From contig JBMOEW010000044.1 in the NCBI GenBank assembly GCA_049314555.1, forward strand, positions 1 through 23,407: a stretch of 23,407 nt of DNA, given 5' to 3'. The notes beneath the pieces were generated by a model. It made no database searches, was not told the origin of the DNA, and worked only from the letters and a program-made list of their open reading frames with translations. This DNA is from REEB509 sp049314555. Lineage in GTDB: Bacteria; Pseudomonadota; Alphaproteobacteria; Caulobacterales; Aquidulcibacteraceae. The translations under genes and the position numbers were made by a program. Positions 1-8,142 of this stretch are shown piece by piece; position 1 is the first letter of the stretch, and each line of letters opens with the position of its first letter.

Positions 1-62
1 GACTCGAACCTGCAACCGTCCGCTTAGAAGGCGGATGCTCTATCCGGTTGAGCTATGGGCGC
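1..62 (-). tRNA. tRNA-Arg (anticodon UCU), 3' end cut off by the window
   Basis: Read on the minus strand, the sequence starts GCGCCCATAGCTCA at base 62 and shows the D arm, an anticodon stem TCCGC/GCGGA closing the loop CTTCTAA, and the T-arm signature GGTTCGAGTC that runs to the window edge. The anticodon TCT lies at 26-28 and reads AGA/AGG arginine codons. The second half of the T stem, the acceptor 3' strand and any CCA lie outside the window. It follows the NDUFS4-like gene by 48 bases on the same strand, so it may be read from its own promoter or from the upstream gene. Confidence 0.95.
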
Positions 63-110
63 GTGATGACGACGTTTGGCGCATTGCGCGCCTCTTATCT
101 GCGTCAGGTG

Positions 111-416
111 TTAGTGAGACCACGGTTCTCTTCGGTTATACGCGAAGTTGTCGGAGTAGGCTTTCAAAACCGGCTTGGGTTGTTTTGGCTCCATCACCTG
201 ATGGGGGATGCTGCGCCGGCGGGCGAACTCAATCGCTTCTTCGCGGCTGTCAAAGAACATCCGAATTTGGCCGTTGGTGTCGGTTGAACTGGTCCAACCC
301 ATCAAAACGTCCGGCCCCGGAGCGGTGCCGGCCTCAAACTCCAACACCCAGCGCTTCACGCCGGCTTTGCCGGACTGCATGGCAGACTTGGTGGGGCGAT
401 AGATCTTGGCAAGCAT
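111..416 (-). CDS. NDUFS4-like complex I accessory subunit (ETC complex I subunit conserved region)
   Basis: This 101-aa protein belongs to the family of the 18-kDa (AQDQ) NDUFS4 subunit of respiratory complex I, known in mitochondria and alphaproteobacteria. The N-terminus MLAKIYRPTKSAMQSG, the core segments KRWVLEFE, DVLMGWTSSTDT and QIRMFFDSREEAIEFA, and the near-terminal NFAYNRREPWSH are the features I recognise. In the family the protein sits on the peripheral arm near the NADH-oxidising module and supports assembly and stability. The start ATG at 416 has an AGAGG ribosome site a few bases upstream. No other complex I gene is in the window: the gene stands alone between hupB (with its terminator) and tRNA-Arg, so it must have its own promoter. 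Family assignment is firm; function is inferred from family. Confidence 0.88.
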   Translation of the reverse strand: MLAKIYRPTKSAMQSGKAGVKRWVLEFEAGTAPGPDVLMGWTSSTDTNGQIRMFFDSREEAIEFARRRSIPHQVMEPKQPKPVLKAYSDNFAYNRREPWSH

Positions 417-487
417 GCGAGGCCTCTTTGTGGTCCTGCGGCGTGGTTAAGCGGGCTCGCGCGGCGATGCAAGCGTTCGTGGCGGAC

Positions 488-521
488 AAAGAAAAACGGA
501 CGACCCGTCAGGGTCGCCCGT
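488..521 (-). terminator. Rho-independent terminator of hupB
   Basis: On the minus strand, an 11-bp stem (ACGGGCGACCC with GGGTCGTCCGT, one G-T pair) closes a TGAC loop and is followed directly by TTTTTCTTT. It begins about 30 bases after the hupB stop and separates hupB from the NDUFS4-like gene. Confidence 0.93.
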
Positions 522-552
522 CTTCCGGTTGGCTTGACCTTGAGGTCAATCC

Positions 553-846
553 TTACTTCTTTTTGCCCTTGGGCGCTTCAAGCGCTTCTTTCAGAGCCTT
601 ACCGGCCTGAAAGCGCGCCCGACGACCGGCTGGAACTTTAACTTCCGCGCCGGTTTGTGGGTTGCGCGCCTTGCGGGCTGCTGTTTCCACAACCTTGAAC
701 ACGCCAAAGTTAGGAATCCGGACTTCGTCGCCCTTCTTAAGAGCGGCGGTCAGGACGTCGAACACGGCGTCGATCGTGTCCCCCACTTTGGTCTTTGGTT
801 CTGCAGTTGCGTCTGCCACGGCGGCAATCAGTTCAGCTTTATTCAC
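553..846 (-). CDS. hupB: DNA-binding protein HU (beta-type)
   Basis: A 97-aa HU/IHF-family nucleoid protein that binds and bends DNA as a dimer with little sequence preference. The usual start MNKAELI, the signature GDEVRIPNFGVFKV and the arm region RKARNPQTGAEVKVPAGRRARFQAG are all present. A lysine-rich extension GKKK ends the protein. The start codon is GTG (complement of 844-846), chosen because only it gives the conserved MNKAEL beginning; AAGGGGG lies about 9-15 bases upstream. It lies 127 bases downstream of lon, the usual order in proteobacteria, and ends in a strong intrinsic terminator at 488-521. Confidence 0.96.
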   Translation of the reverse strand: MNKAELIAAVADATAEPKTKVGDTIDAVFDVLTAALKKGDEVRIPNFGVFKVVETAARKARNPQTGAEVKVPAGRRARFQAGKALKEALEAPKGKKK

Positions 847-973
847 GACTCAGGCCCCCTTGGAGTTGTCGATGACGCATTTGGGCGTGGACGCTTGACT
901 TTGTCAAAGCCCAAGGCGCGCAAGCACATTACGATTTGCACACGTTTTGTGGACAAGTTCCAGGGATTCCGGC

Positions 974-3373
974 TCAGTGAGGACGAGCGTTGCCCCCCTC
1001 GTCTTCGGCGCTCAGGCGGGCATTCAATGCCTCTTCATCTTGCTCGCTCCAGGGGATCGGCGTGAGCGGTCCGGCCAAAGCGTTGTTTAGCGCCTCTTCC
1101 ACCGTGCCCACCGGAATGATCTTCAGGAGCGTCTTTACGTTGTCTGGGACGTCGGCGAGATCTTTTTCGTTTTCCTTAGGAATCAACACGGTACGCACGC
1201 CACCACGGAGGGCGGCCAGGAGTTTTTCCTTCAACCCGCCAATAGGCAGGATACGGCCGCGCAGGGTGACTTCCCCCGTCATGGCCACATCACGGCGCAC
1301 GGGATTTGCAGTCAGGACCGATACGATTGCCGTTACCATCGCCACGCCTGCCGATGGGCCATCTTTGGGGGTCGCGCCCTCAGGCACGTGGACGTGGATA
1401 TCTCTAGTGCGGAACACCTGCGGCTTCACGCCAAATTGAACGGCGCGGGCGCGGACGAAGGAGTTTGCGGCTGAAATCGATTCCTTCATGACCTCGCGGA
1501 GGTTGCCCGTCACGATCATTGCGCCTTTGCCCGGCATCTGCACGGCCTCGATGGTGAGGAGGTCGCCGCCGGTTTCGGTCCAGGCTAGGCCTGTGACCAT
1601 GCCGACCCGGTCCTCTTCTTCCGTTTCACCATAGCGGAAGCGCCACACGCCGGCGTAGTCGGCGAGGTTGGCTTCGGTGATCGAGACTTTCTTCGACTTC
1701 TTTTGTTCGATCTCACGGACGGCCTTGCGGGCCAAATTCGCGAGTTCGCGTTCCAGGTTACGCACGCCGGCTTCACGGGTGTAGCGGCGAACCAGCTCTA
1801 GAATCGCTGCGTCGTCGATAGAAAACTCGTTGCCCTTCAGGCCGTGCAGTTCAACCTGCTTTGGCAAAAGGTGCTGCCGGCTGATCTGGAGCTTTTCATC
1901 CTCGGTGTAGCCGGGGATGCGGATGATCTCCATACGATCCAGCAAGGGCTGGGGCATGTTCAGACTGTTGGCTGTAGTGATGAACAGGATGTCTGACAAA
2001 TCGTAGTCCAGCTCAAGATAGTGGTCGTTGAAGGTGGCGTTTTGTTCGGGATCCAGCACCTCAAGCAGGGCGGCCGAGGGATCGCCCCTATAGTCAAAGC
2101 CCAGCTTATCGATTTCATCGAGAAGGAAGAGCGGGTTGGACGACTTTGCCTTGCGCAGAGACTGGATCACGCGGCCGGGCATGGACCCGATGTAGGTACG
2201 GCGGTGACCGCGAATCTCGGCCTCATCACGCACGCCGCCAAGTGAAACGCGCACGAAGTCCCGGCCCGTGGCCTTTGCGATGGACTTGCCGAGTGAGGTC
2301 TTGCCAACGCCCGGCGGGCCCACGAGGCACAGGATTGGGCCGCGCAGCTTGTTGGTTCGGGCTTGAACCGCGAGGTACTCAAGGATGCGCTCTTTGACTT
2401 TGTCGAGGCCGTAATGGTCCTCGTCCAGGACGGCTTGCGCCTCTGTGATGTCCTTTTTGACCTTCTTCTTGATGCCCCAAGGCAGGGACAACATGGTGTC
2501 TAGATAGTTCCGCACGACGGTCGATTCGGCCGACATCGGGCTCATTTGGCGCAGCTTCTTCAGCTCCGCCTCGGCCTTGGTGCGGGCCTCCTTTGAGAGC
2601 TTGGTGCGGGCGATGCGGCGTTCAAACTCTGCCAGGTCCTCGCGGGAATCATCGCCCTCGCCCAGCTCGCGCTGGATCGCCTTCATCTGCTCGTTCAGGT
2701 AATACTCGCGCTGCGTCTTTTCCATCTGACGCTTCACGCGGTTTCGGATCTTCTTTTCCACCTGCAGCACGCCGATCTCGCCCTCGATCATGGCGAGGAC
2801 GCGTTCCAGGCGGCTTGGCACATCGGCCAATTCCAGCAGCTTTTGCTTATCGGAAATTTTGGCAGACAGGTGGGCTGCGATGGTGTCGGCCAGGCGGGTC
2901 GGCTCGCCAATCTGGCTGATGGCTTGCTGCACCTCTGGTGGGGTCTTGCGCGACAGCTTAGAGAAGCTTTCAAACTGCTCGCTCACAGCGCGGGCGATGG
3001 CTTGCGCCTCTGGCGAGTCGGCATTGACTTCTTCGACCGCCTCCACTTCCGCTTCGAAGAAGTTTTCGTTTTCCACAAAGCGCACGATCCGGGCGCGGCT
3101 CACACCCTCGACCAGGACGCGCACCGTCCCATCGGGCAGCTTCAGCAGCTGGACCACATTGGCGATGGAGCCGATCGTGTAGATCCGGTCGGCAGCGGGA
3201 TCGTCTTCCGACGCTTCCATTTGCGCTGCGAGCAGGATCGGGAGGTTCTGTTTGCGCACCTCCTCCAGAGCCCGAACCGACTTTTCGCGCCCCACGAACA
3301 AGGGTGCCGCCATATGGGGAAACACGACGATGTCGCGTAGCGGAAGGACAGGTAGAATGCGCGGCTTGGGCAT
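974..3373 (-). CDS. lon: ATP-dependent protease Lon
   Basis: A 799-aa Lon protease, normal length for the LonA family, which unfolds and degrades misfolded and selected regulatory proteins in the cytoplasm. The N-terminal substrate domain starts LPVLPLRDIVVFPHM. The AAA+ module has Walker A GPPGVGKTS near residues 350-358, Walker B LFLLDEIDK and the DPEQN sensor segment. The C-terminal protease domain has Ser674 in PKDGPSAG and Lys717 in GGLKEK, spaced 43 residues as in the Ser679/Lys722 dyad of E. coli. ATG at 3373 gives the conserved beginning. It lies 134 bases downstream of clpX and upstream of hupB on the same strand; a possible heat-shock promoter is noted at 3443-3473. Confidence 0.98.
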   Translation of the reverse strand: MPKPRILPVLPLRDIVVFPHMAAPLFVGREKSVRALEEVRKQNLPILLAAQMEASEDDPAADRIYTIGSIANVVQLLKLPDGTVRVLVEGVSRARIVRFVENENFFEAEVEAVEEVNADSPEAQAIARAVSEQFESFSKLSRKTPPEVQQAISQIGEPTRLADTIAAHLSAKISDKQKLLELADVPSRLERVLAMIEGEIGVLQVEKKIRNRVKRQMEKTQREYYLNEQMKAIQRELGEGDDSREDLAEFERRIARTKLSKEARTKAEAELKKLRQMSPMSAESTVVRNYLDTMLSLPWGIKKKVKKDITEAQAVLDEDHYGLDKVKERILEYLAVQARTNKLRGPILCLVGPPGVGKTSLGKSIAKATGRDFVRVSLGGVRDEAEIRGHRRTYIGSMPGRVIQSLRKAKSSNPLFLLDEIDKLGFDYRGDPSAALLEVLDPEQNATFNDHYLELDYDLSDILFITTANSLNMPQPLLDRMEIIRIPGYTEDEKLQISRQHLLPKQVELHGLKGNEFSIDDAAILELVRRYTREAGVRNLERELANLARKAVREIEQKKSKKVSITEANLADYAGVWRFRYGETEEEDRVGMVTGLAWTETGGDLLTIEAVQMPGKGAMIVTGNLREVMKESISAANSFVRARAVQFGVKPQVFRTRDIHVHVPEGATPKDGPSAGVAMVTAIVSVLTANPVRRDVAMTGEVTLRGRILPIGGLKEKLLAALRGGVRTVLIPKENEKDLADVPDNVKTLLKIIPVGTVEEALNNALAGPLTPIPWSEQDEEALNARLSAEDEGGNARPH

Positions 3374-3442
3374 AGCTTAGCTCCGAGGCCGACAGGGGCG
3401 ATCGTCGCACGGGCGCGACTCACACCTCGAACAGCCCATTAT

Positions 3443-3473
3443 GGATGTGGCGCCGCCTGGGGGCGGGTTCAAG
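3443..3473 (-). promoter_or_regulatory. Possible RpoH-type (heat-shock) promoter upstream of lon
   Basis: On the minus strand CTTGAA (complement of 3468-3473) is followed, 16 bases on, by GCCACATCC (complement of 3443-3451). This resembles the CTTGAA ... CCCCAT pattern of heat-shock sigma factor promoters. It lies in the 134-base clpX-lon gap, about 70 bases before the lon start. The -10 part matches only partly, so this is a candidate only. Confidence 0.3.
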
Positions 3474-3507
3474 TCAACGATTGGGAACGCGCGCAGAGGA
3501 AGGGGGG

Positions 3508-4776
3508 TCAGCCCGCTGATTCCTGGCCATTGCGACGCTCGCTGTAAATTTGCAGCGGCGGCGCGCGGCCTTCGATCACATCGGCAGAGACAACGATTTC
3601 TTCAACCCCCCGCATGGACGGGAGATCAAACATCGTGTCCAGAAGCACCGATTCCATAATCGAGCGCAGACCCCGAGCCCCGGTTTTGCGGGCAATCGCC
3701 TTTTTTGCGATGGCGCGGAGGGCTTCCTCTGGGAACGAGAGCTTCACGTTCTCCATCTCGAACATGCGCTGGTATTGCTTCACCAGCGCGTTCTTCGGCT
3801 CCATCAGGATCTTGATCAGGGCCGGTTCGTCCAGGTCTTCCAGGGTTGCAAGCACAGGAAGCCGGCCAACGAACTCCGGGATCAGCCCAAACTTGAGCAG
3901 GTCATCAGGTTCGATTTCCCGCAGGACATGCCCGGTGCGGCGGTCTTCTTCGCTGCTGACCTTGGCACCAAAGCCGATCGAGGAGCCCTTGCCGCGCTGG
4001 GTGATGATTTTTTCGAGGCCCGCAAAGGCACCGCCGCAGATAAACAGGATGTTGGTGGTGTCGACCTGAAGGAACTCTTGCTGGGGATGCTTGCGGCCGC
4101 CTTGCGGTGGAACGCTGGCAACCGTGCCTTCCATGATTTTCAGGAGGGCCTGCTGCACGCCTTCCCCGCTCACGTCACGGGTGATCGATGGATTATCGGA
4201 CTTGCGGCTGATCTTATCGACTTCGTCGATGTAGACGATCCCGCGTTGGGCGCGTTCGACGTTGTAATCAGCGGCCTGAAGCAGCTTCAGGATGATGTTT
4301 TCCACATCCTCGCCGACGTAACCGGCTTCGGTCAGGGTCGTGGCGTCGGCCATGGTGAACGGCACATCGATGATGCGGGCGAGGGTTTGCGCCAGAAGCG
4401 TCTTGCCGCAGCCGGTGGGGCCGATCAGCAGGATGTTTGACTTCGCGAGTTCCACGTCGCCGTTCTTGGCGGCGTGGTTCAGGCGCTTATAATGGTTGTG
4501 GACGGCCACCGCCAAGACGCGCTTAGCGTGATCTTGGCCGATCACATAGTCGTCCAACACGTCCTTGATGTCGCGGGGGCTTGGCACGCCCTCCTTGGAC
4601 TTCACGAGCGAGGTTTTGTGTTCCTCGCGGATGATGTCCATGCACAATTCCACGCATTCATCGCAGATGAACACGGTGGGACCAGCGATGAGCTTGCGCA
4701 CCTCATGCTGGCTCTTACCGCAAAAAGAGCAGTAGAGCGTGTTTTTGGACTCGCCACTCGTCGTCGTCTTGCTCAT
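3508..4776 (-). CDS. clpX: ATP-dependent Clp protease ATP-binding subunit ClpX
   Basis: A 422-aa AAA+ unfoldase that recognises tagged or native substrates and feeds them to ClpP. The N-terminal zinc-binding domain has Cys16, Cys19, Cys38 and Cys41 (CSFC ... CDEC). Walker A GPTGCGKT is at 119-126, Walker B is in IVYIDEVDK, and the arginine-finger/sensor region RKTGARGLRSIMES is present. ATG at 4776 is the conserved start (MSKTTTSGESKNTLYCSFCG). Length and domains are complete. It follows clpP by 179 bases on the same strand, as usual in proteobacteria; a short GGCGCG inverted repeat lies in that gap. Confidence 0.98.
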   Translation of the reverse strand: MSKTTTSGESKNTLYCSFCGKSQHEVRKLIAGPTVFICDECVELCMDIIREEHKTSLVKSKEGVPSPRDIKDVLDDYVIGQDHAKRVLAVAVHNHYKRLNHAAKNGDVELAKSNILLIGPTGCGKTLLAQTLARIIDVPFTMADATTLTEAGYVGEDVENIILKLLQAADYNVERAQRGIVYIDEVDKISRKSDNPSITRDVSGEGVQQALLKIMEGTVASVPPQGGRKHPQQEFLQVDTTNILFICGGAFAGLEKIITQRGKGSSIGFGAKVSSEEDRRTGHVLREIEPDDLLKFGLIPEFVGRLPVLATLEDLDEPALIKILMEPKNALVKQYQRMFEMENVKLSFPEEALRAIAKKAIARKTGARGLRSIMESVLLDTMFDLPSMRGVEEIVVSADVIEGRAPPLQIYSERRNGQESAG

Positions 4777-4828
4777 GGGCGCTCCTCAGCGGGCCCAGCC
4801 CGGTGGTTGGCGGCATCACCAAACCCAC

Positions 4829-4846
4829 CGCGCCTATATTGGCGCG
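4829..4846. repeat. Inverted repeat in the clpP-clpX gap
   Basis: CGCGCC and GGCGCG flank TATATT, giving a 6-bp dyad about 55 bases before the clpX start. A similar GGCGCG dyad lies before clpP (5631-5647). It could be an operator, part of a transcript hairpin or chance in GC-rich DNA. No T-run follows on either strand, so it is not a terminator. Confidence 0.35.
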
Positions 4847-4955
4847 AATTCCATTACGATCCGGTTCACACGCCAGCGTTAATACGATCACACCCGACGG
4901 CGTGCTGCAACCCACTCTGATGGGGCGAGATTAACATCCCCTCCCACGCTGGGTC

Positions 4956-5576
4956 TTAAGATTCAGCAATTTCACGCCGTTCGTAAACGCGATCAACCAG
5001 GCCAAAGGCCTTTGCTTCTTCAGCAGTCATAAAGTTGTCTCGGTCGAGCGTGCGCTCCACAACATCATAGGTCTGCCCGGTATGCTTGACGTAAATTTCG
5101 TTGAGGCGGCGCTTGGTTGCCAAAATGTCTTCAGCATGTCGCTCGATGTCTGAAGCTTGGCCACGGAAACCGCCGGACGGCTGGTGGACCATCACGCGCG
5201 CGTTCGGCAAACAGATTCGCATGTCTTTGGCCCCTGCGGCCAAAAGCAGGGATCCCATCGAGGCGGCCTGTCCGGTGCACACGGTGGAGACCGGGCTGCG
5301 GATGTATTGCATCGTGTCGTAGATCGCGAGGCCGGACGTGACGTAGCCGCCCGGCGAGTTGATATACATGGCGATTTCGCGTTTTGGGTTTTCCGACTCC
5401 AAAAACAGGAGCTGGGCGGTCACGAGGCTCGCCATCCCGTCTTCGATCATGCCGGTGACAAAGATGATCCGCTCCTTGAGCAGGCGCGAGAAGATGTCGA
5501 ACGCGCGCTCACCGCGGCTCGTTTGTTCGATCACCATCGGAACGAGGTTCATCATCTTTTCGCGGGGATCTTGCAT
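4956..5576 (-). CDS. clpP: ATP-dependent Clp protease proteolytic subunit ClpP
   Basis: A 206-aa serine peptidase subunit that forms the two-ring ClpP barrel and works with ClpX. The catalytic triad is Ser106 (GQAASMG), His131 (MVHQPSGG) and Asp180 (LDRDNF), with the same spacings (25 and 49) as Ser97/His122/Asp171 of E. coli. The open frame extends upstream to 5660, but ATG at 5576 is preferred because it gives MQDPREKMMNLVPMVIEQ, matching the usual alphaproteobacterial N-terminus; the extra upstream residues look like read-through of the leader. The ribosome site is weak (AAGGA about 15 bases upstream). It lies 98 bases after tig and before clpX. Confidence 0.97.
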   Translation of the reverse strand: MQDPREKMMNLVPMVIEQTSRGERAFDIFSRLLKERIIFVTGMIEDGMASLVTAQLLFLESENPKREIAMYINSPGGYVTSGLAIYDTMQYIRSPVSTVCTGQAASMGSLLLAAGAKDMRICLPNARVMVHQPSGGFRGQASDIERHAEDILATKRRLNEIYVKHTGQTYDVVERTLDRDNFMTAEEAKAFGLVDRVYERREIAES

Positions 5577-5630
5577 GGGCTCAGACTCATCCTTCAGGCC
5601 GCGCCGGACCGACGCGGACGGCCTACATAT

Positions 5631-5647
5631 TTGGCGCGTCGCGCCAA
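5631..5647. repeat. Palindrome in the tig-clpP gap
   Basis: TTGGCGCG-T-CGCGCCAA is a perfect 8-bp dyad with a one-base centre, between the tig stop and the clpP start. On the minus strand it is followed by ATATGTAGG, not a T-run, so it is not a terminator. It shares the GGCGCG core with the dyad before clpX. An operator role is possible but unproven. Confidence 0.4.
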
Positions 5648-5674
5648 TGCGCAACCCCACCGATCGCGTCAGCC

Positions 5675-7006
5675 TCAGTCTTCGTCTTCGGCGAAGAGCT
5701 CCTCGCGGCTCACAACGACGGTTTCCACCTTGGCCAGCTCAAAGATGAAATCGACCACCTTTTCCTCATAGATTGGCGCGCGCAGTTGCGCCATCAGCTG
5801 CGGTGTCTTGACGTACATGTCATAGACCTGCTGCTCGCGGCCGGGGTAGCGACGGACCTCTTGCAACAGGGCTTCGTTGACCTCTTCTTGGCGCAGCTCG
5901 ACGTTGTTGCGACGGCCGATTTCAGCCAAAACGAGGCCAAGGCGCACCCGGCGTTCGGCAATCTTCATATAGTCCGCCCGCAGAGCCTCGTCCGTCTTTG
6001 CGGCGTCATCGGCATCAAGGCGCCCAGCGTCTTGGTCTGCGGTGATTTGGCGCCAGATCTGGTCGAACTCTGCCTGCACCATGCCTGACGGCAGCGCAAA
6101 GGAATGCGCCTCATCCAAACGGTCAAACAGGATGCGTTTGGCGCGGATACGGGCCTGGGCGATATAATCCTGGTTCAGGCGCTCTTTGACGGCCTCGCGC
6201 AGGGCATTCAGATCCTCAAGACCCAGGTTTTTGGCCAAGGTATCGTCGATGGGTTGGTCTTGTGGGCCTTTGACTGCTTTCACCTTGACGTCGAAGGCGG
6301 CGTCTTTGCCGGCGAGGCTTGGCACCGGATACTCGGCTGGGAAGGTCACATTCAGAACGCGCTCTTCGCCTGGCTTTGCGCCGACGAGCTGTTCTTCAAA
6401 GCCCGGAATGAAGCGGTTGGCACCGATTTCGACAGTGGCGTCTTCGGCGGCACCGCCGTCAAAAGCTTCGCCATCAATTTTGCCGAGGAAGTCGATCACG
6501 AGCTGATCGCCGGTTTCGGCAGCGCCGTCCTTTTCAGAGAAGCTGCGGCTCGACTTGGCGATGTTTTCCAGCGCTTCGTCGATCTGGTCGTGCGGCACTT
6601 CGGCGGTGATTTTGCGAATCGCGACGGAGCTTACGTCGATCGGCTCGAACTCTGGCATCAGCTCCACCTTGATGATGAAGGCGAGGTCTGCCTCTCCGGC
6701 AATGACGCGGTTCATGTCGGACTCAAGGTCAAAGCGCGGCTCAGCCGCAACCCGGACGTTGACTTCCGCCAGGCTGTCTTGCGCGCGTTTTTGAAGCGTG
6801 GCGTCGACCACGTCCTTCATCATTGACGCGCCATAGACTTTGCGGATGTGGGCCACGGGCACTTTGCCGGGCCGGAAGCCGTTAATGCGAACCTGGGGCC
6901 GCACTTCTTCAATCTTGGCGGCGAGCGCGGCTTGGAGATCGGCTTTTGAAACCGTCACTCGATATGTGCGGCCCAAACCGTCTGGCTGGGTTTCGATCAG
7001 CTCCAT
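5675..7006 (-). CDS. tig: Trigger factor (ribosome-associated chaperone / peptidyl-prolyl isomerase)
   Basis: A 443-aa trigger factor that binds the ribosome exit tunnel and shields nascent chains. The ribosome-binding signature is visible as INGFRPGKVPVAHIRKVYG near residues 42-60. The FKBP-type isomerase domain follows (GDQLVIDFLGKIDGEAFDGG ... FIPGFEEQLVGAKPGEE), then a long helical C-terminal domain ending in acidic EELFAEDED. The usual length is about 430-450 aa. ATG at 7006 gives the conserved MELIETQPDGLGRTYRVTV. It opens the tig-clpP-clpX-lon series and lies 160 bases downstream of tRNA-Leu; its promoter should be in that gap, where I saw no clear consensus. Confidence 0.98.
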   Translation of the reverse strand: MELIETQPDGLGRTYRVTVSKADLQAALAAKIEEVRPQVRINGFRPGKVPVAHIRKVYGASMMKDVVDATLQKRAQDSLAEVNVRVAAEPRFDLESDMNRVIAGEADLAFIIKVELMPEFEPIDVSSVAIRKITAEVPHDQIDEALENIAKSSRSFSEKDGAAETGDQLVIDFLGKIDGEAFDGGAAEDATVEIGANRFIPGFEEQLVGAKPGEERVLNVTFPAEYPVPSLAGKDAAFDVKVKAVKGPQDQPIDDTLAKNLGLEDLNALREAVKERLNQDYIAQARIRAKRILFDRLDEAHSFALPSGMVQAEFDQIWRQITADQDAGRLDADDAAKTDEALRADYMKIAERRVRLGLVLAEIGRRNNVELRQEEVNEALLQEVRRYPGREQQVYDMYVKTPQLMAQLRAPIYEEKVVDFIFELAKVETVVVSREELFAEDED

Positions 7007-7166
7007 GGCCTGCCCTCAATCCTTGTCGTAGTTGCGGGAGCGCCGCGAACGCAACGCCGCGCGCGCTTCCCTGTCTGGGATCACGATGATAAGCGGCGGC
7101 TTATGGCGCCGCTGCAACCGCTTGTCCATGCCAGGACAGCTGCAACTGCATTGACTTACACTTCCA

Positions 7167-7251
7167 TGGTGCCCGCCGTCGGACTCGAACCGACACACCT
7201 TGCGGCGCAGGAACCTAAATCCTGTGCGTCTACCAATTCCGCCAGACGGGC
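7167..7251 (-). tRNA. tRNA-Leu (anticodon UAG)
   Basis: On the minus strand the gene starts GCCCGTCTGGCGGAATTGG and ends GACGGCGGGCACCA, with an encoded CCA. The anticodon stem CAGGA/TCCTG closes TTTAGGT, giving anticodon TAG, which reads CUN leucine codons. A long variable arm (CGCCGCAAGGTG) and the T arm GGTTCGAGTCC are present, as expected for a class II tRNA of 85 bases. It lies upstream of tig on the same strand. Confidence 0.96.
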
Positions 7252-7309
7252 CTTCAAGCCGCGCGCGACCCGCGCACGTCTCCATGGAAAGTTGGCCAAG
7301 CTTGATCGA

Positions 7310-8068
7310 TTAAGGAGCCGCGGGGGCCGGGGTCGACTGTGGCAGGGCCGGTTGAATGCCTGCGGCTTCTAAGGCACCGCGGGCCAAAGCTCCAGCGGCA
7401 ATCGCGCCGCGGGCGATGTCGTTGGAGGCGTCTACGGCAAGGGCTTCCTGGGTGATGCGCACTTGGTAAACAGCGCCGTCAACCATTGGCATGAAAACCG
7501 CAGAGCCAAATTCGCGTTCCTTGACATCGACCGGCGAGAACCGGCCAAGACCTTCAGAGACCGCCAAGAAATCCAGCCCTGGGCGTTCAACCACCAGATC
7601 CTCGGCCCGGGCCGTGTTGCGGTTGGGGCCCACAATGTTGCGGCCCCAAATGCGTTGCAGCTCGTACTGGCTGTCGAGGCCAATGACATTGGCCCACGGC
7701 TTCCAGCTGATGACACGGGCATCAACCTGCCATTGGTCCCCTTCGATTTCGTAGGTGCGGGGGGCCGCTGCTGGGGTGCCGTCTTCTTTGAGTTCGGTTA
7801 CGGTTGCGGTGAAGCTGCGATCGCCGTTTGAGGCCAGGGCAATGGTTGCAACGGGCCGCTCCTTGGACAAGCGATTGTAGGTTTGAACATTCATGCCGAG
7901 CAGGGTGATGATCGCGCCGATCGCGAGCAGCGCACTGCCGGAGACGACCCCGCGCCCGCCCTTAAAGGGCTTGCCCCGGAACATCCAGCCCAAGCCCGAA
8001 AGGACGAAGGCCACGCCAAACACGGCCACCGCCGCCGGCACGATCCACCACCACCATTCCATGGCCAT
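7310..8068 (-). CDS. Two-TM membrane protein with a soluble C-terminal domain, unknown function
   Basis: A 252-aa protein I cannot assign to a characterised family. Residues about 6-28 (WWWWIVPAAVAVFGVAFVLSG) and 41-60 (SGSALLAIGAIITLLGMNV) are hydrophobic helices joined by a short basic loop (RGKPFKGGR). Most of the rest is a soluble domain, likely outside the inner membrane, with segments such as TYEIEGDQWQVDARVISWKPW and YELQRIWGR. The tail is rich in Ala/Pro. Related alphaproteobacterial proteins are, as far as I recall, labelled loosely as efflux-pump-like, but no transporter fold is visible here. A second ATG two codons in is equally possible. It is 74 bases downstream of nnr and has a promoter-like sequence of its own at 8110-8137. 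Confidence 0.8.
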   Translation of the reverse strand: MAMEWWWWIVPAAVAVFGVAFVLSGLGWMFRGKPFKGGRGVVSGSALLAIGAIITLLGMNVQTYNRLSKERPVATIALASNGDRSFTATVTELKEDGTPAAAPRTYEIEGDQWQVDARVISWKPWANVIGLDSQYELQRIWGRNIVGPNRNTARAEDLVVERPGLDFLAVSEGLGRFSPVDVKEREFGSAVFMPMVDGAVYQVRITQEALAVDASNDIARGAIAAGALARGALEAAGIQPALPQSTPAPAAP

Positions 8069-8109
8069 AGCCCTACTCCACTCAAATCTCGTCTCAGCCC
8101 AAGGCGCGT

Positions 8110-8137
8110 TCTATACCACGCTCAGTTTACGGGACAA
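8110..8137 (-). promoter_or_regulatory. Sigma-70-like promoter for the two-TM protein gene
   Basis: On the minus strand TTGTCC (complement of 8132-8137) is separated by 16 bases from TATAGA (complement of 8110-8115), about 40 bases before the start codon at 8068. The fit to TTGACA/TATAAT is fair, with spacing one short of the optimum. Confidence 0.42.
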
Positions 8138-8142
8138 CGCGT

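Noticed and set aside
5577..5660. N-terminal extension of ClpP
   Set aside because: The 28 extra residues are Arg-rich read-through of the leader including the palindrome; the family start is at 5576.
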